From Oceanicola sp. 22II-s10i (GTDB lineage: Bacteria > Pseudomonadota > Alphaproteobacteria > Rhodobacterales > Rhodobacteraceae), in NCBI RefSeq assembly GCF_002210105.1, contig NZ_AQQU01000015.1:1-62684 (forward strand): DNA of 62,684 bases. Reading direction: 5' to 3'. Under the pieces are notes generated by a model. It did not search any database. It was not told the origin of the DNA and saw only the letters and a list, made by a program, of their open reading frames with translations. This document shows, one piece after another, positions 41,471 to 49,527 of the stretch. Numbering within the stretch: position 1 is the first letter of the stretch; every line of letters starts with the position of its first letter. A program made the position numbers and the translations under genes.

Positions 41471-43438
41471 ATGACACAGAACCCAAACACTCCGGTCGAC
41501 TCCGCCACGCCGGCGAATGTCGACGAGGATCAGATGCCGCAGGGTGAGATCACCCGGCTCGGCGCACTCTATTCATGGCAGAGCATTCTCTTCGTCGTGC
41601 TCTGCGTCATCGGCCTCGGCATAGGCATCTGCTTCATCTTCGGCGTGAAGATTGGCGGCAGGATCATGCTGGAGGCGCAGTATTACTGGATCTTCATCGG
41701 CCTGTTCGGCGCGGCGGCCTTTATCGCCCTGCCAGCGGTGAAGGGACAGAAGTCGGTGCCATGGTACGACATGGTGGCGGCGGTCGCGATCATGGGGATC
41801 AGCTTCTGGTTCTCGACCTACGCCTGGGACATGGTGCAGGCGGGCTGGGCGAACATCCCGGCCGGGATCATCATCTACCTTCTGATGCTGGAGATGGCGC
41901 GACGGGCCGGGGGCCTGCCGTTTCTGCTGGTGGTCATCATCCTCGGGCTCTACCCGCTGATCGCGGACCGGATGCCGGGCGTGATGATGGGCATTCCCTA
42001 CAGCTTCGACCGGATGATCGAATACCACGTCTTCAACACCGAGGGCCTGATGGGGATCACGACCAAGGTCGTGGCGGAAATCATCCTCGGCTTCCTCGTC
42101 TTCGCGGGCATCCTGCTGGCGACCGGGGCGGGCGAGTTCTTCATCAACCTCGCGAACGCGGGCTTCGGCAAGTATCGCGGTGGCCCGGCGAAGGTGTCGA
42201 TCGTGGCGTCGGGCTTCTTCGGCTCGCTGTCGGGCTCGATCTTCTCGAACATCGCGGGGACCGGGTCGATCACCATCCCGACGATGAAGAAGGTGGGCTA
42301 TCCCGCGCATTACGCCGGCGCGATCGAGGCCTGTGCCTCCACGGGCGGCGTCGTGATGCCGCCGGTCATGGGGGCCATCGCCTTCGTCATGGCGATCACC
42401 ATCGGTGTCGACTACGCGGTCGTCATGGTCGCGGCGATCCTGCCGTCCTTCCTCTACTACTTCGGTCTGATGTTGCAGGTCGACGCCTACGCGGCCAAGA
42501 CCGGGATGAAGGGCCTGCCAGCGGATCAGCTGCCGAAAGGGCGTGACGTCATGAAGCGCGGCTGGCCCTACCTGCTGGTCCTGATCTTCCTGACCTGGGG
42601 CCTGCTCTACATGAGGTGGGAATACTACGCGCCGTGGTATGCCTGCGTGCTGATGATCGCGCTGTCGTTCCTGCGCAAGGACACGATGATGACGCCGAAG
42701 CGGCTGTTCGAGACGATCCGCTCCATCGGCGTCCTGATCGCGCAATCGGCGGCGATCATCCTGCCGATCGCCTTCGTGGTGTCCGGCCTGACGATCACCG
42801 GGGTGACCGGGGCGATGACGTCGAGCCTTGTCCAGATGGGCGGCGACAACGTCTACCTGATCATCGCGCTCGGGGTTCTGGCGTGCTTCGTCATGGGCAT
42901 GGCGGGTCTGGCCATCGTGGCCTACATCTTCCTTGCCGTGACGCTGGCGCCCGCGATCATCGAGATCGGTGGATTGAACGAGGTGGCCGTCCACTTCTTC
43001 ATCATCTACTACGCGATGCTCTCGGTCATCACGCCGCCCGTCGGGGCCGCCGCATTCCTCGCGGCGACCATCGCGGGGGCCAAGCCGATGCAGACCTCCT
43101 TCACGGCGATGCGGCTGGGGATCGTGATCTACTTCGTGCCGCTGTTCTTCCTGTTCGAACCCTCGCTGGTTCTGCAGGGCGACCTGACGCCGCTGATCTA
43201 CGTCCTGCCCTCGGTCATCGTGGGGATCATCATCCTCGCGGGCGGGCTGGAAGGCTACCTGCTGGGGGTCGGCCGGGTCCGCAGCGTGCTGCGGGTGCCG
43301 CTGGCGATCTCGGGCTTCGCGTTCAGTTATCCGGGGCTCTACGGCACGATCGGGGGCGGCATCGCCTGCCTGATCTTCGTGGGGCTCGTGTGGATGGACA
43401 ACAAGAAGGTCGCCGCGGGGGCAGCGCCAGCCGAGTAG
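41471..43438 (+). CDS. TRAP transporter fused permease (DctQM type)
   Basis: 655 aa. An N-terminal region of about four membrane segments (35-160, small DctQ-like subunit) is fused to a DctM-like part of about 12 segments. Conserved DctM pieces are FLVFAGILLATGAGEFFINL, GFFGSLSGSIFSNIAGTGS, IPTMKKVGYPAHYAGAIEA, GGVVMPPVMGA and the C-terminal ITPPVGAAAFLAATIAGAKP. It imports a carboxylate by sodium gradient with the TAXI protein. A strong hairpin follows. Confidence 0.93.
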   Translation: MTQNPNTPVDSATPANVDEDQMPQGEITRLGALYSWQSILFVVLCVIGLGIGICFIFGVKIGGRIMLEAQYYWIFIGLFGAAAFIALPAVKGQKSVPWYDMVAAVAIMGISFWFSTYAWDMVQAGWANIPAGIIIYLLMLEMARRAGGLPFLLVVIILGLYPLIADRMPGVMMGIPYSFDRMIEYHVFNTEGLMGITTKVVAEIILGFLVFAGILLATGAGEFFINLANAGFGKYRGGPAKVSIVASGFFGSLSGSIFSNIAGTGSITIPTMKKVGYPAHYAGAIEACASTGGVVMPPVMGAIAFVMAITIGVDYAVVMVAAILPSFLYYFGLMLQVDAYAAKTGMKGLPADQLPKGRDVMKRGWPYLLVLIFLTWGLLYMRWEYYAPWYACVLMIALSFLRKDTMMTPKRLFETIRSIGVLIAQSAAIILPIAFVVSGLTITGVTGAMTSSLVQMGGDNVYLIIALGVLACFVMGMAGLAIVAYIFLAVTLAPAIIEIGGLNEVAVHFFIIYYAMLSVITPPVGAAAFLAATIAGAKPMQTSFTAMRLGIVIYFVPLFFLFEPSLVLQGDLTPLIYVLPSVIVGIIILAGGLEGYLLGVGRVRSVLRVPLAISGFAFSYPGLYGTIGGGIACLIFVGLVWMDNKKVAAGAAPAE

Positions 43439-43456
43439 AGCGGGGAGAGAGAATGT

Positions 43457-43490
43457 GAAAGGGCCCGCCAGGAGACCGGCGGGCCCTTTC
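43457..43490 (+). terminator. Terminator hairpin after the TRAP operon
   Basis: Perfect 13-bp stem GAAAGGGCCCGCC / GGCGGGCCCTTTC with an 8-nt loop. The stem's own 3' CCCTTTC gives a short T run. It lies 18 bp after the permease stop. From here to 43680 I see no gene. Confidence 0.8.
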
Positions 43491-43680
43491 GCTCTGAGTG
43501 CGAAGCCGCGTGTCGTCGGGCCGTGGTGCGGCGATCCGACCTCTGAACGGCGGCGCTTTATGGTGGCCAGGTCAGCCCGCCATTCGAGCGTAACGCCAGC
43601 GGTGACCAGATCGCCGTGCCGGGGGGCGGCCCGGCGATACGCGGCGGCCTTCGGCCTTGAGTCCGCGTCTGGCGCTCAGC

Positions 43681-44076
43681 TCATACCGCCTGCGCGCTCT
43701 GGCTTAGACCGCGTGCCTCCACCAACAGCAGCGGCAGCACGCCCGCCGCCTGCACCAACACGAAGGCGGTGCCCCAACCATTCCCCGCCAGCCCGGCCAG
43801 AGCGACCAGCACGCTCGCCACGACCCAGCCGACGTTGCCCGCGACGACCAGCACCAGCAGCCCCCGCGCCAGCGGCCGTCGCCACGCCGTCAGCGCCATG
43901 AGCAAAGCCGCCGCAACAAGGATCACCGCGCCCCACGTGACCAGCCACCCCGGCAGCCCGAGACCCGTGGTCAGCCAGCCCCGCGCCAGCACGCAGAAGA
44001 CCGCGAACACCGCGCAGATCCCGGCATCCAGCCAGAGCACTCCGCGCAGCCGCGCCTCACTCCCCGCCGCGCTCAT
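43681..44076 (-). CDS. Small integral membrane protein of unknown function
   Basis: 131 aa with four predicted hydrophobic segments (about 13-31, 42-62, 70-92, 100-120). No motif I recognise. Its start overlaps the stop of the NTF2-like gene (ATGA, 44073-44076), so the two are translated together. The pair is divergent from an XRE regulator that probably controls it. Confidence 0.78.
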   Translation of the reverse strand: MSAAGSEARLRGVLWLDAGICAVFAVFCVLARGWLTTGLGLPGWLVTWGAVILVAAALLMALTAWRRPLARGLLVLVVAGNVGWVVASVLVALAGLAGNGWGTAFVLVQAAGVLPLLLVEARGLSQSAQAV

Positions 44077-44444
44077 GCCGCGATCCCCGAGGGCACGAGG
44101 TCGAAGAACCCCGTCACCGCCACGATCCGTCCGTCGCGCAGGGTGGCGAAGTCGGTGCCCCGCACCACCGGCGCATCCCCCGGCGCGGCCATCGACCAGC
44201 TGAAGCGGACCATCTCGCCGAAGCCGTCCGGCTGCCCCGCCACGGCGAACTCCATGCCCGGATAGGCGTCACGGACCGCCGCGATCATCGCGCCGATGCC
44301 TGCGTGCCCCTCCGTCCGGGTCATCGGGTCGGCAAAAGTCGCGTCTTCGGACCAGAGCGCGGCGATCTTCGCGGCCCGCGCATCGTCGTCGGCGGTGTTC
44401 CAGACCTCGATATAGGCCTGCGCCACGTGTTTCGGATCGGTCAT
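44073..44444 (-). CDS. NTF2/SnoaL-like protein
   Basis: 123 aa with the cone-shaped NTF2-like fold signature: AQAYIEVWNTADDDARAAKI, LWSEDATFADP, GHAGIGAMIAAV, FSWSMAAPGDAPVVRGTDF and GRIVAVTGFFDLVP. Members are small hydrolases, isomerases or carrier-like proteins; the reaction cannot be predicted. The start ATG at 44444 follows AGGAGGGAATGAG. It overlaps the small membrane protein and is divergent from the XRE gene. Confidence 0.85.
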   Translation of the reverse strand: MTDPKHVAQAYIEVWNTADDDARAAKIAALWSEDATFADPMTRTEGHAGIGAMIAAVRDAYPGMEFAVAGQPDGFGEMVRFSWSMAAPGDAPVVRGTDFATLRDGRIVAVTGFFDLVPSGIAA

Positions 44445-44597
44445 CTCATTCCCTCCTGTGCGTTCGGAATGGACAAAGACTGACCGCGCCCCGCGCTGAA
44501 ACCGATGGTGTCCGGGGTCATAACCGCACCGCCCGTCGCACGCCCTATTACCTCGGACGTCATTGATCGGCCCCGCGCCTCGGGTATCTTCCGCCCC

Positions 44598-45365
44598 ATG
44601 ACACAGCACGCCCCCATCGGTGCCCTGATCCGCGGCTGGCGGCAGAGCCGCCACCTCAGCCAGCTCGCGCTTTCCGCCGAGGCCGAGGTCTCGCAGAAGC
44701 ACCTCAGCCATATCGAGAGCGGCCGCGCCGCGCCCTCGCGGGACATGGTGCTGCGGCTGGCCGAACACCTCGAGGTGCCGCTGAGGGACCGCAACGCGCT
44801 GCTGGTCTCGGCAGGATTCGCGCCGGTCTACCGCGACCGCCCCCTCGACGCGCCGGACATGGCGGTGGCGCTGGCGGCGGTGAAGACGGTGATCGACGCG
44901 CATGCGCCGTTCCCGGCGCTGGCCTTCGACCGAACGTGGACGATGGTCATGGCCAACGACGCCGTGCCGATCCTGCTCGATGGCGTCGATCCCGCGCTGC
45001 TGGAGCCGCCGGTGAACGTCGTCCGGCTGGCGCTGCACCCCAAGGGGCTGGCTGCCCGGCTGGTGAACCTCGGCGAGGTCCGCGCGCATCTGCTGGAGCG
45101 CCTGAAACGCCAATGGCGCCAGACCCGCGACCCGGCGATCCGCGCGCTGATCGACGAGGCGGCGGGCTATCCCCTGGGCGATCCCGGTCATGCCACGCCC
45201 GGCGCAATCGCGCTGCCGTTCCGGCTGCGGACGGGGCAGGGGGAGCTGTCGTTCATCACCACCACCACCGTCTTCGGCACCGCGACCGAGGTCAGCCTGT
45301 CCGAACTGGCGGTCGAGGCGTTCCTGCCCGCCGATCCCGCCACCGCCGCCGCGCTCAGGGCCTGA
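44598..45365 (+). CDS. XRE-family regulator with MmyB-like ligand-binding domain
   Basis: 255 aa. HTH at about 6-65 (IRGWRQSRHLSQLALSAEAE, VSQKHLSHIESGRAAPSRDM). The C-terminal part (about 95-255) has the MmyB-like pattern with FDRTWTMVMANDAVPILLDG, NVVRLALHPKGLAARLVN, RLKRQWRQTRDPAIRALIDE and FITTTTVFGTATEVSLSELA; that domain binds fatty-acid-like ligands in some members. It is divergent from the NTF2-like/membrane pair with 153 bp between starts and is its likely regulator. Confidence 0.9.
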   Translation: MTQHAPIGALIRGWRQSRHLSQLALSAEAEVSQKHLSHIESGRAAPSRDMVLRLAEHLEVPLRDRNALLVSAGFAPVYRDRPLDAPDMAVALAAVKTVIDAHAPFPALAFDRTWTMVMANDAVPILLDGVDPALLEPPVNVVRLALHPKGLAARLVNLGEVRAHLLERLKRQWRQTRDPAIRALIDEAAGYPLGDPGHATPGAIALPFRLRTGQGELSFITTTTVFGTATEVSLSELAVEAFLPADPATAAALRA

Positions 45366-45452
45366 TCCCTGCCGCACACCGCCTGTGCGGGGCAGGGGGC
45401 TGGTGTTCGCTGTCCGGATGACTACCTCTGTGCCACCAGTTCAGGAGGCATC

Positions 45453-46481
45453 ATGGAAGTCGGGCTCTACACTTTCGGCGACATCGGCAAGGATCCCGTC
45501 AGCGGCAAGACGGTCGACGCGCGCACGCGGCTCGACAACCTGATGGAAGAGATCGCGCTGGCGGACGAAGTCGGGCTCGACCTGTTCGGCCTCGGCGAAC
45601 ACCACCGGCCGAACTACGCCATTTCCTCGCCCGCCACGGTTCTGGCCGGGGCCGCGACGATCACCAAGAATATCCGCCTGTCCTCCGCCGTCTCGGTGCT
45701 CAGCTCCGACGACCCGATCCGCGTGTTCCAGCAGTTCACCACCGTCGACGCGCTGAGCGGCGGGCGGGCCGAGCTGATGGTCGGGCGCGGCAGCTTCATC
45801 GAGAGCTTTCCGCTCTTCGGTTACGACCTGCGCGACTACGACACGCTGTTCGAGGAAAAGCTGGCGATGCTGCTGGCCGTGAACGCTGAGGAAAAGCTGG
45901 TCTGGGAAGGCGGCAAGCACACCGCCCCGGTCGAGGGGCTGGGCGTCTATCCCCGCCCGGTGAACGACCACCTGCCGATCTGGATCGCCGCGGGCGGCAC
46001 GCCGCAGAGCATGGTCCGCGCGGGCGCGCTCGGCCTGCCGCTGGCGCTGGCGATCATCGGGGGCGAGCCCCGGCGGTTCGCGCCGCTGGCCGATCTCTAC
46101 CGCCGCGCGGCCGAGAAATACGGGAACACCGACAAGGCGCGCGTGTCGCTGAACGTCCACGGTTTCGTGGGCGAGGACGGCAAGGCGGCAGCGGAGGTGT
46201 TCTATCCGGCCCAGAAGGCTGTGATGGACCAGATCGGGCGCGAGCGGGGCTGGGGTCCGCAGAGCCGGGCGCAATTCGACGCCTCGATGGGGCCGGACGG
46301 AGCGATGTTCGTGGGCGAGCCTGCAAAGGTCGTGGACAAGATCCTCGGGCTCAAGGAGGACCTGGGGTTTGACCGGGTCTGCATCCAGATGGCGATCGGC
46401 GTCATCGACCACGCCGAGATGCTGAAGGCGATCGAGGTGCTGGGCACCAAGGTCGCGCCGGAGCTGCGCAAGGCGGGCTGA
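45453..46481 (+). CDS. LLM-class flavin-dependent oxidoreductase
   Basis: 342 aa, luciferase-like TIM barrel. FGLGEHHRPNYAISSPATVL, ATITKNIRLSSAVSVLSSDD, VDALSGGRAELMVGRGSF and LPIWIAAGGTPQSMVRAG are characteristic of the FMN-dependent monooxygenase group that is often annotated as alkanal monooxygenase-like. The substrate is unknown. The start ATG follows a good AGGAGGCATC. No flavin reductase is adjacent. Confidence 0.92.
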   Translation: MEVGLYTFGDIGKDPVSGKTVDARTRLDNLMEEIALADEVGLDLFGLGEHHRPNYAISSPATVLAGAATITKNIRLSSAVSVLSSDDPIRVFQQFTTVDALSGGRAELMVGRGSFIESFPLFGYDLRDYDTLFEEKLAMLLAVNAEEKLVWEGGKHTAPVEGLGVYPRPVNDHLPIWIAAGGTPQSMVRAGALGLPLALAIIGGEPRRFAPLADLYRRAAEKYGNTDKARVSLNVHGFVGEDGKAAAEVFYPAQKAVMDQIGRERGWGPQSRAQFDASMGPDGAMFVGEPAKVVDKILGLKEDLGFDRVCIQMAIGVIDHAEMLKAIEVLGTKVAPELRKAG

Positions 46482-46490
46482 GCGACGCGT

Positions 46491-47978
46491 TCAGCCCTGC
46501 AGCCGCGCGAGGCAATCGCGCACGTCCGACACCGAGAATGGCTTGACCAGCAGCCGGATCCCGGCGGCGTCGAGATCCGCGCCGGTGCGGTCGGGGTCGC
46601 CGGTCGCCAGCACACAGCGGCCTGCCAGCGCAGGCCGTGCGGTTATGGCCCGCCGCAGCAGTGTCAGTCCGTCCAGTTCGGGCATCCTGTAGTCCGCCAT
46701 CACCACGTCGAACGCCTGCGCCTCGAACCGGGCAATCCCTTCGCGAGCGCCGATGGCGAGCAGCGGTGAATGACCGAGGGCGGTGAGGATGTCGGCAAGG
46801 CTCGCACCCACGTCCGGTTCGTCATCCACCACCAGCACCCGGAGCCCCGCCGCCGGTGCGGCGAGCGCTTCGGCCTCCGTCGCCAGTGGCAGGAACATGC
46901 GGAACGTGACTCCGCCGGAGCCGTCGCAGATCAGCCGCCCGCCATGCGCCTCGGCGGTCTCGCGCGCGATGTGCAGCCCGATGCCGGTCCCGGCCCCGGC
47001 GGGATCGACCGGGGCGAATGCCTCGAACAGCCGGGACAGCAGGTCGGGCGACAGGGCGGGGCCGGTGTCGGCCAGTTCGATCATCGCGAAGCCGTCGCGC
47101 AGATGCGTTTCGGCCCGGATCTGCCGCAGCCCCTGGCCGGCGCCGATCCGGGCCTGCAGGAAGACCAGCACATGCGCCAGGGATTGCGCGACCAGGTCGT
47201 GATCGACATCCACGGGCAGCGGACCCACGGGGGCGGGTGCCAGCGTCTCGATCCCGACGCTGCGCCGTCCGTAGGCCGTCAGGTCCAGCGCGTCGCGCAG
47301 GATCTCGGCGGCATCGGTGCGCGCCCGCTGGGTCGGACGCTGGCGGGCCATCGCCATGAAGCTCTTGAGGATGCGCGCGCAGCGTTCCGAGGCATTGTGG
47401 ATGCGCTCGGCCCGGCGGGCGGTCTCGGGGTCGCGGGCCTTTTCCGCCAGCAGCGTCGACTGGGCGAGGATCACGGCCAGCGGGTTGTTCAACTCATGCG
47501 CCACCCCGCCGAGCAGCGTCCCCAGGGCCGACAGCTTCTCCAGACCCTCGAGCCGGCGCCGCTGTTCCTCGGCCGCCGCCGCGGCCGCGCGCCGTTCGGT
47601 CAGGTCGCGCAGGTGCGCGGCGAACAGGCGGCGGTTCGGCAGACGCGCCTCGGTGATCGTCATCTCGACCGGCAGCACGGTGCCGTCCCGCCTGATCGCC
47701 TCGATCTCGATCCGCTTGCCGATGATCCGGCTCTCCCCGGTCTCGACATAGCGCCGGTAGCCCGCCGCATGGCGATCCCGCATGGCGGGCGGGACGACGA
47801 GATCGGACAGCGGGCGTTCCAGCGCTTCGGACCGGTCGTAGCCGAAGAGCTTCTCGGCCATTGGATTCCATTCCACGACGCGGCCGTTCTCGTCCATGAC
47901 GATCACAGCGTCTAGCGCGGAGGCCAGCAGGGCCTCGGCCAGCAGGCCGCTGGACCGGGCTTCGGCGATCTGTTTCAT
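46491..47978 (-). CDS. PAS hybrid histidine kinase with C-terminal receiver
   Basis: 495 aa, cytoplasmic (no membrane segment). PAS domain about 14-130 (ALDAVIVMDENGRVVEWNPM), coiled linker, HisKA with His161 in GGVAHELNNPLAVI, ATPase domain about 225-365, and a receiver about 378-492 with Asp429 in VVMADYRMPELDG and Lys479. The G1 (ADTGPAL) and G2 (GAGTGIGLHIA) boxes are present, but the N-box reads LAHVLVFLQARI, so the two expected Asn are His269 and Phe273. ATP binding or kinase activity may be reduced, or it may act mainly as phosphatase. Its start overlaps the stop of the response regulator gene (ATGA). Confidence 0.9.
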   Translation of the reverse strand: MKQIAEARSSGLLAEALLASALDAVIVMDENGRVVEWNPMAEKLFGYDRSEALERPLSDLVVPPAMRDRHAAGYRRYVETGESRIIGKRIEIEAIRRDGTVLPVEMTITEARLPNRRLFAAHLRDLTERRAAAAAAEEQRRRLEGLEKLSALGTLLGGVAHELNNPLAVILAQSTLLAEKARDPETARRAERIHNASERCARILKSFMAMARQRPTQRARTDAAEILRDALDLTAYGRRSVGIETLAPAPVGPLPVDVDHDLVAQSLAHVLVFLQARIGAGQGLRQIRAETHLRDGFAMIELADTGPALSPDLLSRLFEAFAPVDPAGAGTGIGLHIARETAEAHGGRLICDGSGGVTFRMFLPLATEAEALAAPAAGLRVLVVDDEPDVGASLADILTALGHSPLLAIGAREGIARFEAQAFDVVMADYRMPELDGLTLLRRAITARPALAGRCVLATGDPDRTGADLDAAGIRLLVKPFSVSDVRDCLARLQG

Positions 47979-48688
47979 TCCTGTCCCTCCGGCATGAAGC
48001 GGTAGCCTTCGCCCCGCACAGTCTGCACCACGCCTGCGACGCCGTTGTCGGCCAGCTTCTTGCGGATGCGGGTGACGCGGATGTCGATCCCGCGCCCGTC
48101 TGCGCCGCTGCCGAGGAGCCCGGCCAACTGGTCGCGGGAAAGAACCCGGCGCGGACGCTGGGCCAGCGCCAGCAGCAGGTCGAATTCGCCCGCCGTCAGG
48201 TCCACGACCCCGCCATCGGTGCGCCTGAGCCGTCTTGCCGCCACATCAATGGACAGCCCCCCGACCGCGATGTCCGCAGCCGCAGCCGCGGCATTTGCCT
48301 GTGCCACCGGCGCGGCCACGGGCATGTCGCCGATGCGGCGCAGGACCGAACGCACCCGCGCCAGCATCTCGCGCAGCTCGTAGGGCTTGGTGACATAGTC
48401 GTCGGCGCCCAGTTCCAGACCAATGATCCGGTCGACGGGCTGGTCGGCGGCGGTGGCAAAGATGATCCCGGCGCGGGACTGCGACCTGATCCAGCGGGCC
48501 AGCGACAGGCCGTCCTCGCCCGGCATCTGGATGTCGAGCACGGCGAGGTCGACGGTCCGGGCCGCGAACAGCGCCCGGCATTCCGCCGCGTCGCCGGCCT
48601 CCAGCACTTCGTAGCCCTTGTCGCTCAGGTATTCCGCCAGCGCGGCGCGCAGGTCGGGTTCGTCTTCGGCTATGGCTATGGTCGTCAT
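47975..48688 (-). CDS. OmpR-family response regulator (partner of the hybrid kinase)
   Basis: 237 aa. Receiver domain with Asp52 in AVLDIQMPGEDG and Lys101 in YVTKPYE, an Ala-rich linker (about 125-140), and a winged-helix output domain (VDLTAGEFDLLLALAQRPRR, RGIDIRVTRIRKKL, VVQTVRGEGYRF). It leads the minus-strand regulator-kinase pair. A perfect inverted repeat overlapping a likely promoter lies between it and the divergent second regulator. Confidence 0.94.
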   Translation of the reverse strand: MTTIAIAEDEPDLRAALAEYLSDKGYEVLEAGDAAECRALFAARTVDLAVLDIQMPGEDGLSLARWIRSQSRAGIIFATAADQPVDRIIGLELGADDYVTKPYELREMLARVRSVLRRIGDMPVAAPVAQANAAAAAADIAVGGLSIDVAARRLRRTDGGVVDLTAGEFDLLLALAQRPRRVLSRDQLAGLLGSGADGRGIDIRVTRIRKKLADNGVAGVVQTVRGEGYRFMPEGQE

Positions 48689-48704
48689 GGCGTAATCCGC
48701 TGAC

Positions 48705-48733
48705 TTGACGGGTTTCCTACCCGTTGCAATAAC
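48705..48733. promoter_or_regulatory. Divergent promoter with inverted repeat between two response regulators
   Basis: TTGACG (48705-48710) and AATAAC (48728-48733) are 17 bp apart and could serve the plus-strand regulator. ACGGGT-TTCCT-ACCCGT (48708-48724) is a perfect 6-bp inverted repeat centred in the spacer and a good place for a repressor or autoregulating OmpR-type protein. Confidence 0.45.
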
Positions 48734-48762
48734 GATTCGATCATCATCTGTGGCAAGACCCC

Positions 48763-49473
48763 ATGTCGCGTGGCGCGCTGATCTACTTGATCGAGGATGA
48801 AGCGGGGCTCGCCGAGGCCTGCGCGGAATACCTTGCCGACCGCGGCTTCGACGTGCGGGTTGGTCACAGCGGCGAAGATCTCGACCACCTGATGGCCCGC
48901 GCCGGTCCGCCCGATCTCCTGATCCTCGACTACGGCCTGCCCGGCGAGCACGGCAGCCAGATCCTGGGCAGGCTGGCCACCGGCAAGACCTTTCCGATCC
49001 TCGTCGCCTCGGGTGAGGGCGACGCGATGGAGCGGGTGATCTCGCTGGAGCTCGGGGCGGACGATTTCCTCGTGAAACCCTACGAACTGCGCGAACTGGC
49101 CGCGCGGGCGGCGGGGCTGCTGGCGCGTTATGGTCACGCGGAGCGGCGGCTGGTCCGGTTCGAGACCGTGACGGTGGACCTGACCGCGCAGCAGATCGTC
49201 CTGAACGACCGGGCCGAGGCGCTCGGCCCCGGAGAGGTCGCGCTGATCCGGGCCTTTGCGGACCGGCCCGGCCAGTTGCTGAGCCGGCAGGACATCATCG
49301 AGCTTGCCCCCGCGGACGACAGCGAGGTCTACGACCGCGCCATCGACACCCGCGTGTCGCGCCTGCGCCGCAAGCTGGCGACGGGGGCGATCCGCACCGT
49401 GCGCGGGCACGGCTATGTCTATGAACCCGTGACCGGGGCGCTGACGGCGCCGGACATCGGGCGGGAAGAGTAG
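48763..49473 (+). CDS. OmpR-family response regulator (partner of the kinase-SBP fusion)
   Basis: 236 aa. Receiver with Asp56 in LLILDYGLPGEHG and Lys105 in FLVKPYELRE, and a winged-helix output domain (EALGPGEVALIRAFADRPGQ, YDRAIDTRVSRLRRKLATGA, IRTVRGHGYVYEP). It lies 54 bp before the kinase-SBP gene. Paralogous to the minus-strand regulator at 47975; the two pairs are arranged back to back. Confidence 0.93.
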   Translation: MSRGALIYLIEDEAGLAEACAEYLADRGFDVRVGHSGEDLDHLMARAGPPDLLILDYGLPGEHGSQILGRLATGKTFPILVASGEGDAMERVISLELGADDFLVKPYELRELAARAAGLLARYGHAERRLVRFETVTVDLTAQQIVLNDRAEALGPGEVALIRAFADRPGQLLSRQDIIELAPADDSEVYDRAIDTRVSRLRRKLATGAIRTVRGHGYVYEPVTGALTAPDIGREE

Positions 49474-49527
49474 GCTGCGGGTCATGGTCAGGGTTCCGGT
49501 CGTCATGAGTGTCTTTGTCGCGCGCGG

